Shown: positions 1 to 12,762, numbered from the stretch's first letter. The stretch: 64,000 nt of DNA from Mortierella sp. BCC40632 (GCA_011634665.1 WAEK01000005.1:1993001-2057000), one strand, 5' to 3'. Notes: generated from the sequence alone by a model not told the origin. Translations and numbers: made by a program.

Positions 1-82
1 GGATGGTGGATAGTCCTAGATATTTTCTTGCGATGAGTCTGTCCACTGAACTCAATGATTTTGGACTTGTAGAACAGCACTA

Positions 83-117
<35 letters not shown>

Positions 118-1294
118 CAATATTGAAAACCCAGTAAAGAACAATAATGTCATACTAGCGCCTTTGCCAGTATACCACGCTAGTGCTCTATTGACGAGGA
201 AGTACTACAGGTGAATAGCTAGGCTTTGGTAGGTTAAATACAATTGTGAGGGGAGTCCACAGGATTAACTTCGCGACTTTAACTGACAATATTTGAATCA
301 GAGGCACCCTGGAGATTCCGGTGCCTGACCAAGTCAAAGTACGAGTCAAGGATGCGGTAATAGTAGAGGCGATCAGATCCACAACCTATACTCCACATGA
401 TCTGATACAGTGAGGGGCATGGGAGAAAGGATTCGACTTGGATGATTCAGACAAAAGATCTGGCTACATAGGTTCAATCCGACCATAAAAACCTAGTCCG
501 CACAATGGCCTGTCGCGAGCTGGAAACAAATATCGATCGAATCAATGCGTTCCTGGAAGGATAAAAGGTGGAGGAGGTTCTGGAGGTGAGTGTACTAATG
601 TATTTGATCAGAGTAGTACTCGACCTAGTAGATAAAAGAGTTTAATGTCAACAGAGATATCCGTGGGGGGGCAGCGGTGGAGGAGGCATCAACTATGGAG
701 GGAAAGAGCTAAGGTTCATTGGGCCAGAGATCAACAACCGTCAAGGGGGCGGCGCCTAAAGTGAAATTGGCAGCGATAATGGCAGCAATATTACAGGATC
801 CAGCAAACCATCGAACAATCCCCATACATTGAATTCGTTATCAGTGGAATCAATCGAGCAGAACATGAGATGAGACTTTAAGATCCAGAGCAGATCTCCT
901 TCAGATACAGTGCATCAAGCAATAGTAACGACGATATACAGAACAGTCAGACCCGTCAGAGAAAACCCATACGAGAGGCCTGGATCTCACCATGGGATTG
1001 ATCGCTCCTTGTATTACGCGGCGACAACTTGATCGACTGTCCTGAGGCTGGAACGAATGCCCCCTCCGAAGACCAATCCACACAAAAGAAATGAGGCTGT
1101 GCTGACAAGGGTGAGTTAAAAAAAAAGAAAAAAAAAAAAGGAGCATGGGGATCCTGCTGCAGTTGGACGCCCCACGGTCTGACTGGACGCCCACGGTCTG
1201 ACTGGACCAACAAATCAAATTGTCTCTCCCGTAAATAGAGGAGACTCCACATGCGGGGACAATTACCATTCCCATCCATTCGTCTGTTCAAACC
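1..1294. other. Intergenic stretch with a (CA)n run and decayed coding-like DNA
   Basis: No intact gene is visible. A (CA)n microsatellite occupies about 84-116. Between about 505 and 870 on the plus strand there are gene-like stretches with reasonable amino-acid composition (a Gly-rich segment followed by a Ser/Asn-rich one), interrupted by in-frame stops. This looks like an eroded gene. A short 20-bp direct repeat lies at about 1166-1205, just upstream of the F-box gene. The run of A at about 1120-1138 and the sequence after it probably form the promoter of that gene. Confidence 0.5.
84..116. repeat. (CA)n dinucleotide microsatellite
   Basis: Uninterrupted CA dinucleotides are read directly in the sequence. 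Confidence 0.95.
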
Positions 1295-3710
1295 ATGTCA
1301 TCTTTCTTGCGATCCAGAATCAAGGCCAAGTCTCGGTCCACGCCTGGGGTAGCTTCATCCTCATTCCCCTCCCCCACTCCACCCCCAGCTTCTTCTCCGC
1401 CTATTCCAAACCCTCAGCAACGAACCTTTCCATTGCCACGCGAGCTCCTTTCGTGTATTTTTAGTCATCTCACCAGTCGGAGTGACCTTTTGTCCTGTCT
1501 TTGCGTCTCTCACGTCTGGCACCAGGAGGCCAGACCTAAGCTGTTTGCTCATATTGACCTCAACGACTGGTATGGCTCGACCCGGTTCAAGGCCCTGTCC
1601 AGGGATGAAAATAAGCGCCATATTTTAAGCGTCAACTGGTGTGCATCCTACGAAAATGGTAGGATCTTTTAAATCGATGTGACTCTTCAAAAGAAAAAAA
1701 CGCCTAGAGTTCAGGGCCGACAGTATCTCGTTTTCCCCTCTTTTTCCCTTACCTCTTTTCCTGTCGTTTCTAGGTCCATGTCATATTCCAGAAAATGAAG
1801 TGCTCGAGATCCTTTTGGATTACCGTTTTCCGAAGCGCAGGCATAACTCTTCCTTGAATCAGATCATCACCAACAGTCAGGTCAAAGAGTGGAGTCTTCG
1901 AGAGGAGCCAAAGGTGATACCAGGCCCAAGTCGTCCACGGATCCGGAAGCTGACTTTCCAGGGAGTCATCGATGCCGTGGATTACTTTGACGAAATCCTC
2001 TATAGTATGCGCTGGCTTACCTACTTGGACTTGCACTGCTGGGAATATCAAAGGACTGTCAAGACTAACGATGTGGCTCTGGACATGATCTTGGAACGAC
2101 TACCTGCACTTTTGTGGTTGTCTATCAATGGATGTAGTTTCAGCTCCTTGCAGGACCCGCGGTCATTCCTGGGAAATGAGATTTACATGTTGTCAATAGG
2201 TAAACTCTTGGAGCAAAGGAGAGTAGCAGAGGATCCAGGGACTTCTAGTTCATTGGCTCGGTTGAATCAAGCAACAAACCGGCAACCTTTCAAGCTGAAG
2301 CATCTCGAATTCCAATATGACGTTGCAGAATCTCAGATCAGCCGTTTCCTCAAGATTTTCTCTCGTCTCGGCAACCTCGAGTCGATTCAAGTGCGTGAAT
2401 ATTATTTCCTCCCCTATACAGGAAGCGCCATGGGTCGACTCAATCGGGATCACCCACCATCTCTAGGACTCCCTGGTCCACGAAGGGAATCACCTGAGCA
2501 TATCTGGTCTTGGATTTCTGACTGTTGCCCGGACATTCGAACGGTTTCCATTTTGGGACCTGCCCCGTTTATGTGTTTTCACCTCTCGAGTCTACCCTAT
2601 TTCTCAAGCATTGTCTTGACAGATCTTCCGAATGATGATGATCAAGAACAAGGCATTGTTCAGCAGCTGGTCAGGCTTGTCGAGGTGAATCAACAGAGTT
2701 CATATCGACCTCTTTCGCCATTTTTTCAGCTCTTTCCCAATTTGACCACTCTTCGATTAGGACCTCATGCTATTTTTTCAGGACTTGATCTTGTTCTCCT
2801 GGGAATCTTTTCCAAAACTCTGACCCATGTTGAGATCACTTGGTCCAGAATGACTACGGAACGAAGAATGGATCATATCTGGAAAGAACGCCAGGCGCAA
2901 AGAGAATGGCAACATCGACATGCCATTACCAGCAAGGACGTGGCTCGGTTCCTGAGAGAGACTAAGATCCTTCGAAGGTTTAAATGTCAATCTCGGTTGG
3001 AGGTTCGGGATTTCCTTCAGACAACTTCAATTTCGTCACTCGACCTTTCATCACTCTCCATCTCCAAATTAAAACAATATGAATTTTCTACACTTGCAAG
3101 TGCGGATCGAATCCTTCAAATCAAAGCCCTTGCTGAAACGTTTGAACAATCATCTCCTATATCAACTCAGATACCACTTCAAGGATGGGTCGCTCTCCCT
3201 TGGAACTGTGAAGAAACTCTGACGCGACTCTCCATCAATATTTCGGTCGAGTCGACAGACCAACAAATTCATTGGGCTCTGTATCGACTTTTTGGTCGAC
3301 TCCGACAACTCGTTCTACTTGATCTCTTATCTTCCACATTGCTGCCAACACTGGGCTATGGAATCGACCAACTGGAGCCTTTGCAAAAACTTCAAGTCTT
3401 CCGAACCTCAGTCGCATGTCCTTGTCCCGATGTCCATACAATTGTTTTTCTTGGGACAAGACTCCAAAGTTTGAGGAAGATCCGATTGTGGCTAAACGAA
3501 GCTCGTGGGATGCAGGAGTTTATTGTTGACTGGTTGCAAAAGGAACATGAAAATCAACAGAGAGAACTAGAGCGGCGGTTACAAGTCGGTGAAGAGGGCG
3601 AGAAAAGAATAGTTGATTATCAGGGTATCCTGTCAATTTTAGACATGGATAATACCGTGTCTAAAGTACGCACCAGGCCCACTCTTTCAAAAGGAAAAAT
3701 AAACAAATAG
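1295..3710 (+). CDS. F-box protein with a leucine-rich C-terminal region
   Basis: Two exons, 1295-1658 and 1774-3710, joined by a phase-1 GT-AG intron whose acceptor follows a pyrimidine tract; 766 residues. After a Ser/Pro-rich N-terminus (about residues 20-43), a canonical F-box spans about 44-88: it begins FPLPRELLSCIFSHL and keeps the usual Cys/Val-Ser-x-x-Trp segment (VSHVWHQEARPKLF). The rest is long and leucine-rich with irregular LRR-like segments, as in the large F-box/LRR families of Mortierella-type fungi. Such proteins are substrate receptors of SCF (Skp1-Cul1-F-box) ubiquitin ligases; the F-box would bind Skp1 and the C-terminal part an unknown target. The gene converges on the S41 protease gene, with only 41 bp between stop codons. 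The specific substrate cannot be inferred. Confidence 0.85.
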
Positions 3711-3751
3711 CTTTTTTTATATTTGTATCCCTCCGCCCCTCATTCTAGTCA

Positions 3752-6422
3752 CTATCCAGCCTCGGTTGGCCATTGATCCTGTGCAATTATCTCCCACAGC
3801 AGCTCATGGTGTCTTGCCGTTTCAGGTGTAAAATCCAAATGGAAATCTGCCTTGTACAGCTTCGGGCTAAACTCGATCGGAGTTGGATCGTTTTCCCAAA
3901 AAAATTCCATTACGGGCACTCGATAAATTCCATTGTACCGCATTGGACGCATTGGCGGATCCACCTTCAGCTTTTCAAAATCGTTCAGAATCTCGGTTAA
4001 ACTGTAGACCGAGGCCCCTGCAAAAGAAAACATGGACAAGTCTTCTTCATGACGACCTCCAACCGCATAGGTTTTCAGTCCATGTCGGTTCTTGAGTCGG
4101 TTCACCGACATTCCACAGGCCGATCCACAAGATCCATCCGTCAAGATCACGAAATCAGGCTGCTTACGAGTCCGAATCCGCTCGAGTGGGAGAAACTTTG
4201 GATTGTGATACATCCAAACTCGATTCGTGTACCCGATCGATGCCCGGACCCGCCGTTCTCGATGCCCCTCCAAAAAGAAATTCGACTCAAACTCGGCCTC
4301 AGACTCTGGGTTGAAATACGACTCTGGGTTAAAATACGAGGTATAAGTCTTGTTGTCAAAGTCTGCCTGCGCCAGCGCCATGACACTGCTTGAAGTTCGA
4401 AGATCAGATTGGTAAACAGAAGACCAGTAGGTGTTGATCACTTCATATTCCGTATCATCCGTCTGTTCATCTGTGGTGTTGGTGGCAGGGAAAGGGTTCT
4501 TGGGATCATCGGGAGAAGGTGGGAACAAGGAATCAACGAGGTCGTAGGCAAAGTTTACATAACCACCGCCGTTCCCGGTCATATCCAAGATAATGTTTTC
4601 CACGCCCAAATAGTCCAACTTTTCGAACCCCATGGCGAATTCAAAGCCTTCTTTAGAAAGGCTGATCATATGAGACGGAAAAATGGCCACGCCAACCTTC
4701 GGGTAGTTCTTTAACTGGTAAAAGGCCATCGTAGAACTGTTGTAGATCAAATCCGCAACCAAGTTAGGAGGAGCTTCAGTATCGATGGGATCATCTTGAC
4801 GCTTCTCAAGAGTAGAAGGGTCATTGCTTCTGGATCGGTCTTGCTCTCGTTTTTGTCCTGGCATAGGTAATGGCGAAGCAGGTGCTGGTGGCAACAGGGC
4901 TTTCAGGGTTTTATCCCGAGGGATTTCGACAGCTGCTGCAACAAATGAATAGTCGGCATCTTCATCGCTGGACCCTTCAGGTCCTGTCTTCTCCTTGTCC
5001 TCAACAGACTGACGACGTTCTAGTCGCCGCCGGGTCTGCCATGTATAGTCTTGATCATGTCGTTTTTGTATGTTTTCTTTGGCTGCGGGGTCTGTATCAC
5101 TGTAGCAATTATTTTGCAAATACGATTTAGAGTCGCCAAAAGGATTCCAAGTGACTAGTCGAAAAACATTCCAGTCACCACGAATGGTCTCATCTCTTCC
5201 GTGTGGATAGTCTTCCGAGACCGGGCATTGAATTCGATAGATAAGCGTCTCTTCTTCTGGAAGTGAAGGTCGACTAGTGAACTGGCCCGGATAAAGAACC
5301 CATTGCTGCCTCTTTGGATTGAATATCATGCTTGAAAGCGCTTTGTTGAGTCGAACACCTCGGTCCTTGGAATATCCAAAGTGGGTATCAACCCAGGACT
5401 GGACTGCTTCTAGCCCTGGATTTCCATTGATTGTGAGCACCTCGCAGTCTTCTAGGTCCTGGCCACTGTTGTCCTTTAGAATCCTGAGCGACTGATACCC
5501 GGATTACGGGAAAAGGCAAGAGTTAGGGATACACATCAGGCAAGGGGGACGACAGTGGACACTGTTGTATGATATTCTCGTTTACATTACCTGCTTATTA
5601 TCAATGACGGGCGCATAGAGTTCAAATGGTTGAGTGAACAAGTACTTTCGATAGCAATGGGCTAGATGTAGGCGAATAAAAAAAAAAGTCTAGTTAACAT
5701 TACTGTTTGCTTGGAATTGCTATCCATTCCAATCAAAGGGTGGTGTGTTGGTCCTTACTAATGTAGTTGGCGTGGGCATCGTTCAGACGGTTAACTAGGA
5801 GGTCCACCTTGGAATGAAAGTCGAAATCCCCTTTAAACCCTGCTCCTGAACCATGATCATCATCCTGAAGCTGCATTCCCATTTGGTCAAATTCATGGAG
5901 GATATCCACGCTCTGAATCGTATATGGTTTTTCCTGAAGATCCACCATGGCATAGTCCAGAAAGATATAATAGTCTCGGAAAAGAGTGTAAAGGGTTGAC
6001 AGTACGTTGTTGGCCTCTGTCTTATTGAGTGGGATGTTGTAATAACAGTCTCGAACTTTCGAATAGGTGATTTCAGGCTCCTCTATCCGTCCCAAGGCTG
6101 TGCACGGATCTATCTGAGGATCCTGTGGTTGTTGTGGTGGTGGTACTTGTACAGGGGCTGAAGGAGGAATTGGAGGCGGGTCAGAAGGCGGGGCTGGAGG
6201 TTGGAACTGCCGCCGCTCCAGCGTTGGTGACAGCTGCACTGGCGAAAGAGGCGCAGCATTGACGGATCCAGATCCAAATTGCGAGCCTGTTCCGACTAGG
6301 ACGAGTGACACTGCCAATCCGATGAGGAGACGCCTCGCTACCAATATTGATCCTCTGCTTCCTTTGCTCGGTCCAGTTTTAGAATGGGTTCTGGCCCTAC
6401 TTGACTTTTCGTGTTCCAACAT
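3752..6422 (-). CDS. Peptidase S41-family (tail-specific protease-like) protein, N-terminally anchored
   Basis: Three exons on the minus strand: 6422-5759, 5661-5591 and 5491-3752. All junctions are phase-consistent and give 824 residues. A hydrophobic segment at about 30-47 is a signal peptide or signal anchor, followed by a Pro-rich linker (about 75-105). Residues 246-300 read as a PDZ-like region (VLTINGNPGLEAV). The S41 core is recognisable from IILDMTGNGGG (about 545-555) and TDGSCGSACG (about 696-705), the second holding the likely nucleophilic serine. Fungal S41 proteins of this layout are secretory-pathway peptidases. Three dibasic Kex2-type sites (LERRQ near residue 70, LERRQ near 402, LEKRQ near 474) suggest maturation cleavage. 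An imperfect duplication (YFNPES twice) lies at about 631-642. Assignment to S41 is by motif; the exact catalytic serine is inferred. Confidence 0.8.
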
Positions 6423-7573
6423 TGTTTCGTAGCGTGGTGTGGGTATTCGTCTCGAAGGAAGAAGCTAACAAATAGTCGACTCTCAGTCCCCACGTCTCTG
6501 AAAGGGGCCGTAACGGAGAGTGATCCCGAGAAGGACCGGAGGTGCAAAAATAAAAAAAATTGAAATGGTGGAAACGGCTGGATGACTTGAAATAAAGCTA
6601 GAGCTCCTTTGTAAACTGAGGACTTGTATCTTTGCTGGTGTTCTTTGCTGGGAAGCCTCTCTTTGTGCTGAAGCCCGCCGAACGGTGGTTTGAAGACTCC
6701 AATGTTCCTGTCTGTTCCTAGTTTAATACAGCTTAGCCAGACATCCTTGTGTTGAAGCTTAAGTGGTTGGATTGCCTCTGATGATGCACTGGGAGGAGTG
6801 GAGATGGGAAAATGAATGAGAACAAAAAAACAGTGATGGATGGTAGATGTATTCACTGGCTGGTATAAGATGAGATGAGAGCATATTGCCCTCGCCGCAC
6901 ATAAACAAAAAGGTGAGGCTGTGCACGGTTCCTCACCTATCCTGGGGTCAAGTGGCGCTTTTTGCTCCCTGGCATCCAAGAGTCTTGAGAGTATGACTGA
7001 GTAAACTGTGAAAGGGTAGAGAGAAGAGGTGCCATCTGTCTCTGTCTCTTTCTCTTGTCAAAGCATCATTGCTGCTGTGCATGAGAACACCATGGACAGC
7101 CATGTCATGAAGGATATTGCCAAAGCCCATGCAAAGAGATTTTTTATTGGTCGCTCCCTGCAACCCTATCCCACCGAGAGGCTCAATAACTCGGCCCATC
7201 TGGTAACAGCCCCCCTGCAGACAAATAATAGATCACAAGACCAGTTTTCACAGCTCCCTACGATCCTATGGTAGACACAGTTGAGTATAGGTCTATTTGA
7301 AAAAAAAAAAAAAAAACTACGTCTTCGACATTCAGGAGCGCTTGAACTATACTTTTCAGCATTCGAGGCACTGATTTTTTCAGTTTCCCATCAACTAATA
7401 ATGGATACCGGGGTAAAATAGAGCCAGCCTTTTTTCCCTGCATGCCATTTTTTTTTTTTTTTTTTTTTGACGAAAAAGAAACTCTGGATCATCCCTATCC
7501 TTCTGGCAGGATTTCATGCTTCAAAACGATGGTATTTTGGACTCGTCAACAGAAATGGTTACTTCGTGCAGAC

Positions 7574-7660
7574 TGCACACTTTCGGAAGATGGTAGTGCC
7601 TAGATTGTACGCGTCAAACGTCAACACTAAGCCCGTGTAAAAATCACGGTGTAGCATGCG
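7574..7660 (+). repeat. Dispersed repeat, copy 1 (partner near 20689)
   Basis: This stretch aligns in the same orientation to about 20689-20808. Shared blocks include ACTTTCGG, GATGGT, TGCCTAGATT, ACGCGTCAAAC and GTGTAGCATG, with an insertion of about 30 bp in the second copy. Both copies are non-coding. No terminal inverted repeats are evident. A decayed transposable element or a shared regulatory segment are both possible. Confidence 0.65.
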
Positions 7661-7822
7661 TTCCATTCTTGACACACTACAACTTGTCAGGCTATCCAGC
7701 AGAAAAATGTCAGACTGTTCAACAGTGGAGCGACGCAACCTTCAGTGGCTTGCGTCCTTTCCCTCGCTCCATCCGTTGTCTTCCCGTCTCACACACACAT
7801 CCACACATCCACACACATCCAC

Positions 7823-7982
<160 letters not shown>

Positions 7983-8062
7983 TTGGTCGAACGAGGTCGG
8001 TAAATATGTTAGCAAAATCTTGATGATTTCACTCCAGTGCTTTATTAAGCTGGGCATGTGCG

Positions 8063-8383
8063 GACGCTCTGTGCGCAGTGATGTTTTGTCACTGACGCAT
8101 TCAGCCAAAAACCACGCCTAGCCTTTTGATTAGTTTCTTCTTTGGTCATCTCATGCAAGTGACATGCGATCACACCCAGAGTTGAAGCATTCATTTGGTG
8201 CCGTGCGCTAGTCGGCATGCCTGTGGACTTCTTGATGTAAGCGCTCTATGCCAAGTGAAGTTTTTTCACTGAAGCATTCAGTCAAAAACCACGCCTAGCC
8301 TTTTGATTAGTTTCTTCTTTGGTCATCTCATGCAAGTGACATGCAGAACACGCCCAGAGTTGAAACGTCATTTGGTGCCGTGG
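8063..8383 (+). repeat. Tandem ~177-bp upstream repeat pair of module gene 1
   Basis: Two units, about 8063-8206 and 8240-8383, are offset by 177 bp. The second begins 233 bp before the start codon at 8473. A long core reading CCACGCCTAGCCTTTTGATT onward is almost identical between units, and each ends in a segment of the type TCATTTGGTGCCGTG. Related units lie upstream of 13240 and 29947. They may be promoter or enhancer elements of this gene family, or simply be copied along with the genes. Confidence 0.8.
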
Positions 8384-8472
8384 GTTTGTTTTCATCTCGG
8401 GTCTGCCTGGTTACTGTTGCTTCCTTTGTTTCACATTTTTGTTTCCAACAGTGAGTCTGTTTTAAATTAGAT

Positions 8473-11230
8473 ATGTCAGCACAGACAGATGATGAATGGT
8501 ACATGTCCACAGAGGATAAATCCCCAGAAGCATTCTTTTCGGCCTTCAAACTCACAGATAAGCCCACTGCTCACCGTCGATATGGCTGGGTTATTGAGCG
8601 ATGTTGTACAGGTGTGGTTCAAAAACAACGCAAAGAAGAGTTTGAACAATGGAAGGCTGGCAAGGGAGCGTCGTTTTGGACAGATCAACAAGCTCGACTT
8701 TCAGCAATCAGGACGGCTGGCACCTTGATTGGGGCATCAGAGCCATTTGCAGAAGACTCGCTACGTCGTACTTCCAAAATGGTAAATGCTCCCCAAGGTA
8801 ATATTTGAACGTTGCTTTAGGCGAACTAGCTCTCTTATCTCTCGCGGCGTAAGTATGGCAATCATTGCATACCCAGCAAAGCTATTTGTCACAGATGCTG
8901 TAATGTGTGTAATATCATGTAGAGGCATCTCCAACAAAACCCTCGGTCATATCCTCAGTCGAATCCACGGCAACAAACGGCGCCTGTGCGCAAGACACTG
9001 AACCATCATCAGGTATTTTTAACTACTGTTTTCCACAAGCTTGCATGTGCTGTGCATTATTAGCAGCATTGAATTTCTTCACTATCAAAATTGGACCATC
9101 TACTTTGCAATACTGTAACTCTATCAAATGGACCCTGACAAGTCAATGTTAATGTTTATTACTTATAGCAAAGCCTCCTGTATTCTCATTACCCGAGGAT
9201 GATATTCAAGGCGATCCCGATAGGACCTTAGAGCGCATTGCACTTGACGACTTCTTGGAAAGGAGCCCGAACGATCTGGGACCGGTCACCTTTTTCGAAA
9301 CATATGTACCAGGCAATTCCTTAGGAAAGAAAGCTCTCTGGAATATGGTCTATGTCTCTCTCTACACCCAAGCTCTGAAATCGCAAGACCCAAAGACGTT
9401 TGGCTTCGGACAAGAGATGAAAACACGGTGGGATTCGGACTTTTCCCAGGTTGAGTCATTTTGGACAAGAAATGGACTTGAGGAAAGTGGTGTAAGTGCA
9501 TAAGTATATTAACTTAAACACATTCAGACCCCTTTGTGGTAAGTTAATAACCATTGCTCTCATTCAATATTTAGCACGGAAGCATTAAGAGAGCCAGGCA
9601 ACAAGATGACGATGGATATGTGCAGGACCGAGAACTATCGCAACAGAGAGGCAAAACTCAAAAACTCGCCCCTAAACCACCTCAAAACGATTGCACAAAC
9701 CTTAGGGCTGTTAGCCTTACCTTACAACTTCTGGGCTCTGATCTTCCTTCCGAGTCATCGGGACCCGATTTCATTGTTCCGAAGAATCCCTCCAAATCAA
9801 ATCGATCATCAATGGGGTCCGTCGATATCCGTTTTGCAAATCGACTAGTTGGCCCCGGCACCACGAGCTCAAGATTGAAGACCAACGACCAGCTTCTTGT
9901 AGGAACCATTAATGTGTCATCTACTCTAATGTCAGCAAGAAAGCAGAACATTGCCCGCCAGAGTGAATTGGAGAGTGTCTCGGACCTATTGTAAGTCTCC
10001 CATAGTCTATTTAAGTCGTACAGGTTCTCTACAACCAAGCCAAAGAAAATGATGATTTTAACCGTCTTTATGAGTCAACTTTAGAACTCTCAATTTCATC
10101 TTCGATGAATCCTTTCTCGCCTCACATCTAACGCCGGAGGCCAGAGCAGCAATAGGAACTACCGACGTCCCTTCTCTGGAGGATAGTGAGGCCCTTGTGC
10201 TGAGCAAGGCTGGAGCATTTGTTGCCCGTAACAATTATCTCAAATCCAAAAAATTTATCTGGAATCTGCCTAACGATACAATCGTCCAAAGGGTTCTCGC
10301 TGAAATGGTCTCTACAGCTGTTTTTTTCATGCCAAAGTCCATATTGATAACAAATGAGGATACCTACATACAGCTTGCAATCCGCGCAATTATCGTTGGC
10401 GTTTTCGGAGATCTGGAGTTTATTCCTCATTGGTATGTACTTCTATATTGTCGATACTGTATCCTGTTTACGATATCGTTCTCAAATGGATAGCATATTT
10501 ATCTACTTTGCTTTTTTCTATTTTAGGACGAGGGATCCCTTGCCAACTCAGTCAGGGTTTGAAGAGGTCTATTATCCGGACTTCTTTGCAGAGAGAGACG
10601 GCTTCCCTTTCATTGTGGTAGAGGTAAAAAAACCTGATGCAGATCCCAAAACTCTTGATCAGGATGCAAGAAAAGTGCCGCATATGATGAAAATCTCCCT
10701 GGACAGCATGATTTTGGCCGGCATCAAGGATCCTATCGTTGTTGGACTCCTTGTGCAAGGTGAGAGATAGCTTTGTTCAAATGTCTCGAAGTGCGCTATA
10801 ATGATAACATTAACCAGAAATAATAAATGACATCTCTTTCTTCATTCAGATAGACAGTGTCATATCACTGTCTTGAGCCTCCCATATGAGGCCATCTATT
10901 TGCCACAAGCGATAGGGACTTTTGAAATTCCTGAAAATAGGGCACAGTTCGGGTTACTGTTGCCTGGCATTGGCCCCCTTGCTTACGTGAAGGTTAGTTA
11001 TCTGGTCTGTTTTTGTTGTCAGAGATTGGTTTATTGATATGATCGATCGGGTTTTCATATTTTGTTGATGGAACAACTCATAGGACGTTGCATCAAAAAC
11101 ATTGGACGCCATTGTTTGCCGGCCCAAAGAGGCACCTAAGGAGTTGCATCCTTGGATTCGTCCTACGTATTATCTCCAATGCATTCAAGTTCCGGCACCA
11201 CTCCCACCTGCTGTTGACATTGACTTGTGA
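8473..11230 (+). CDS. Module-family protein with C-terminal PD-(D/E)XK nuclease-like domain (complete member)
   Basis: Eight exons by hand: 8473-8797, 8923-9012, 9169-9491, 9575-9990, 10085-10432, 10527-10759, 10850-10992, 11084-11230. Every junction is GT-AG and phase-consistent; 674 residues. Residues 1-108 form a module I do not recognise, shared with the genes at 13240 and 29947. Conserved points are DDKSP/DKSPEAFF (about 15-22), KPTAHRRY (30-37), FWTDQQARLSAIRTA (68-82) and a GASEPFAE...LRR tail (87-99). A variable Ser/Thr-rich linker follows, then a region of about 430 residues. Its segment Y-P-D519-F-F...I-V-V-E533-V-K535-K fits the D...ExK signature of restriction-endonuclease-fold nucleases, as found in the C-termini of many CRN/RHS-type effector proteins. 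There is no signal peptide. Function is unproven: a modular nuclease or effector is inferred from the fold signature and the effector-rich context. Confidence 0.8.
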
Positions 11231-11697
11231 GGTGTTGACACAGATTCTCCTTCCTTGTCAAGTATCTTGCTGCTCTACCTGCATCTCCTCTACCTTGCAT
11301 TCACCTTGATTTCTCCTTGCAAACAATGACGAACACATGTACATAATATCCCCCAAAAAAAAAAATACCACAACCATCGCAGGACAATTGGGACGAAGAA
11401 CCAAACCGCCTATGTTCCAATGTTCCTTTCCCTTTTAAGGACACTAAACGTTGTATTGCCGATTGGCGTTATGTCCCAAATATATCACAGGTTTCTCCAC
11501 TTACACCCTACTTTCTGCTCGATCCTAGACACTCCAGAGGTGCTGTAAGCTTTTTAATTCACAGATGTGAAGCGATATCGTGTAGAGGAGGGAGGGGGGT
11601 TAGCGCAAGAGGAATCATGCTTGGCGAATAGTTGCAACTGAATGAGAATTGAGTATTTGGCATTAGCTCATGAAGTCAGGTCAGGTATTTTATTTTT

Positions 11698-11804
<107 letters not shown>

Positions 11805-12068
11805 AATTGTATCTTCGCCTCCTGTCATCCATCTCACCACATTCCTTGTTCCACGTTTCATCCGACATCCTTTCATCTTCGCGCTCCGATCACCTCACGT
11901 ACTCAGCTCATCTTCAGGTAATTTTGCAATTCTTTTTCATCCTGGCGTGCACACCAACACCTCGTGGTCAAATATTTTTGAGCACAGTCCTTGTCGACCT
12001 ATGAAGACCACATCTCCATCATTCCACTTTATGCAATACTGGTCTCATTGTTGAACTGTCTCCTGTTT

Positions 12069-12655
12069 GATGCCTTCTGAGTGTGGAGCAGAGCGGAGAG
12101 TTTTTTTTTTTTATTCTCCCTTCGTGCTTGTGAGGGTGTGATCAGCAGCCGAGGCTGCTCATCAATACGGATACGGACTCTCAGCCTCTGCCAGGAGTCT
12201 CTCTGCAACTGGTTATGTTCACTGTCGCGTATCTGATGCCTCTCAAGTATGGAGCAGAGCGGGGAGTTTTTTTTTTTTTTTTTTATTCTCTCTTCGTGCT
12301 TGCGAAGGTACTTTCATCCCCTGCCTCTGGATGAAGTGTGACTAATACTCTACCACCAGTATGAAGTCCTTCAAGGAGTTTGCAACTCTTGATGCCCACC
12401 ATCACCCGAGCTTTGAGAAGATGTATAGCTGCTATATGGCCTACATTGGTCGTACTATCAAATATGGAGCGGTCGAACATCAGACCAAAATCGAAATGGA
12501 TTAGTGTCGGGAGGATTTCAGCATTCTCTTGCTTGAAGGAAGCCTGAGTCTGTCTCGCGTATCGGCCTCTGAACCTCTGAATTCATCCATTCAGGAACAT
12601 ACTAAAGGTTAGGAGCAGTCGAACATCAGATCAAAATCGACATGGATCAGTGATA
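12069..12655 (+). repeat. Diverged tandem repeats with ~165-bp spacing
   Basis: GATGCC(T)TCTGAG/CAAG-TGGAGCAGAGCGG-poly(T)-TATTCTC-CTTCGTGCTTG is found at 12069 and again at 12235 (166 bp apart). A GCGTATC-GCCTCTGA block at 12227 recurs at 12557 (330 bp, twice 165). GGAGCGGTCGAACATCAGAC and its close copy at about 12464 and 12610 are 146 bp apart. The pattern is an eroded tandem array of about 165-bp periodicity. Confidence 0.6.
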
Positions 12656-12760
12656 TGATATTAATCACTTTATGTTTAAGCTGTGTAGAGGCTTTGCATC
12701 TGCGCGAAACATCAAAGAACTGCGAGAACATAGTCCACGACACACCTGAAACTGAAGGTA

Positions 12761-12762
<2 letters not shown>

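Noticed and set aside
440..500. tRNA-like GGTTCAATCC sequence
   Set aside because: No acceptor stem, D-arm or anticodon arm can be paired around it.
8063..8383. CRISPR-like spaced repeats
   Set aside because: Only two long diverged units in a eukaryotic genome, with no short identical repeat and spacer pattern.
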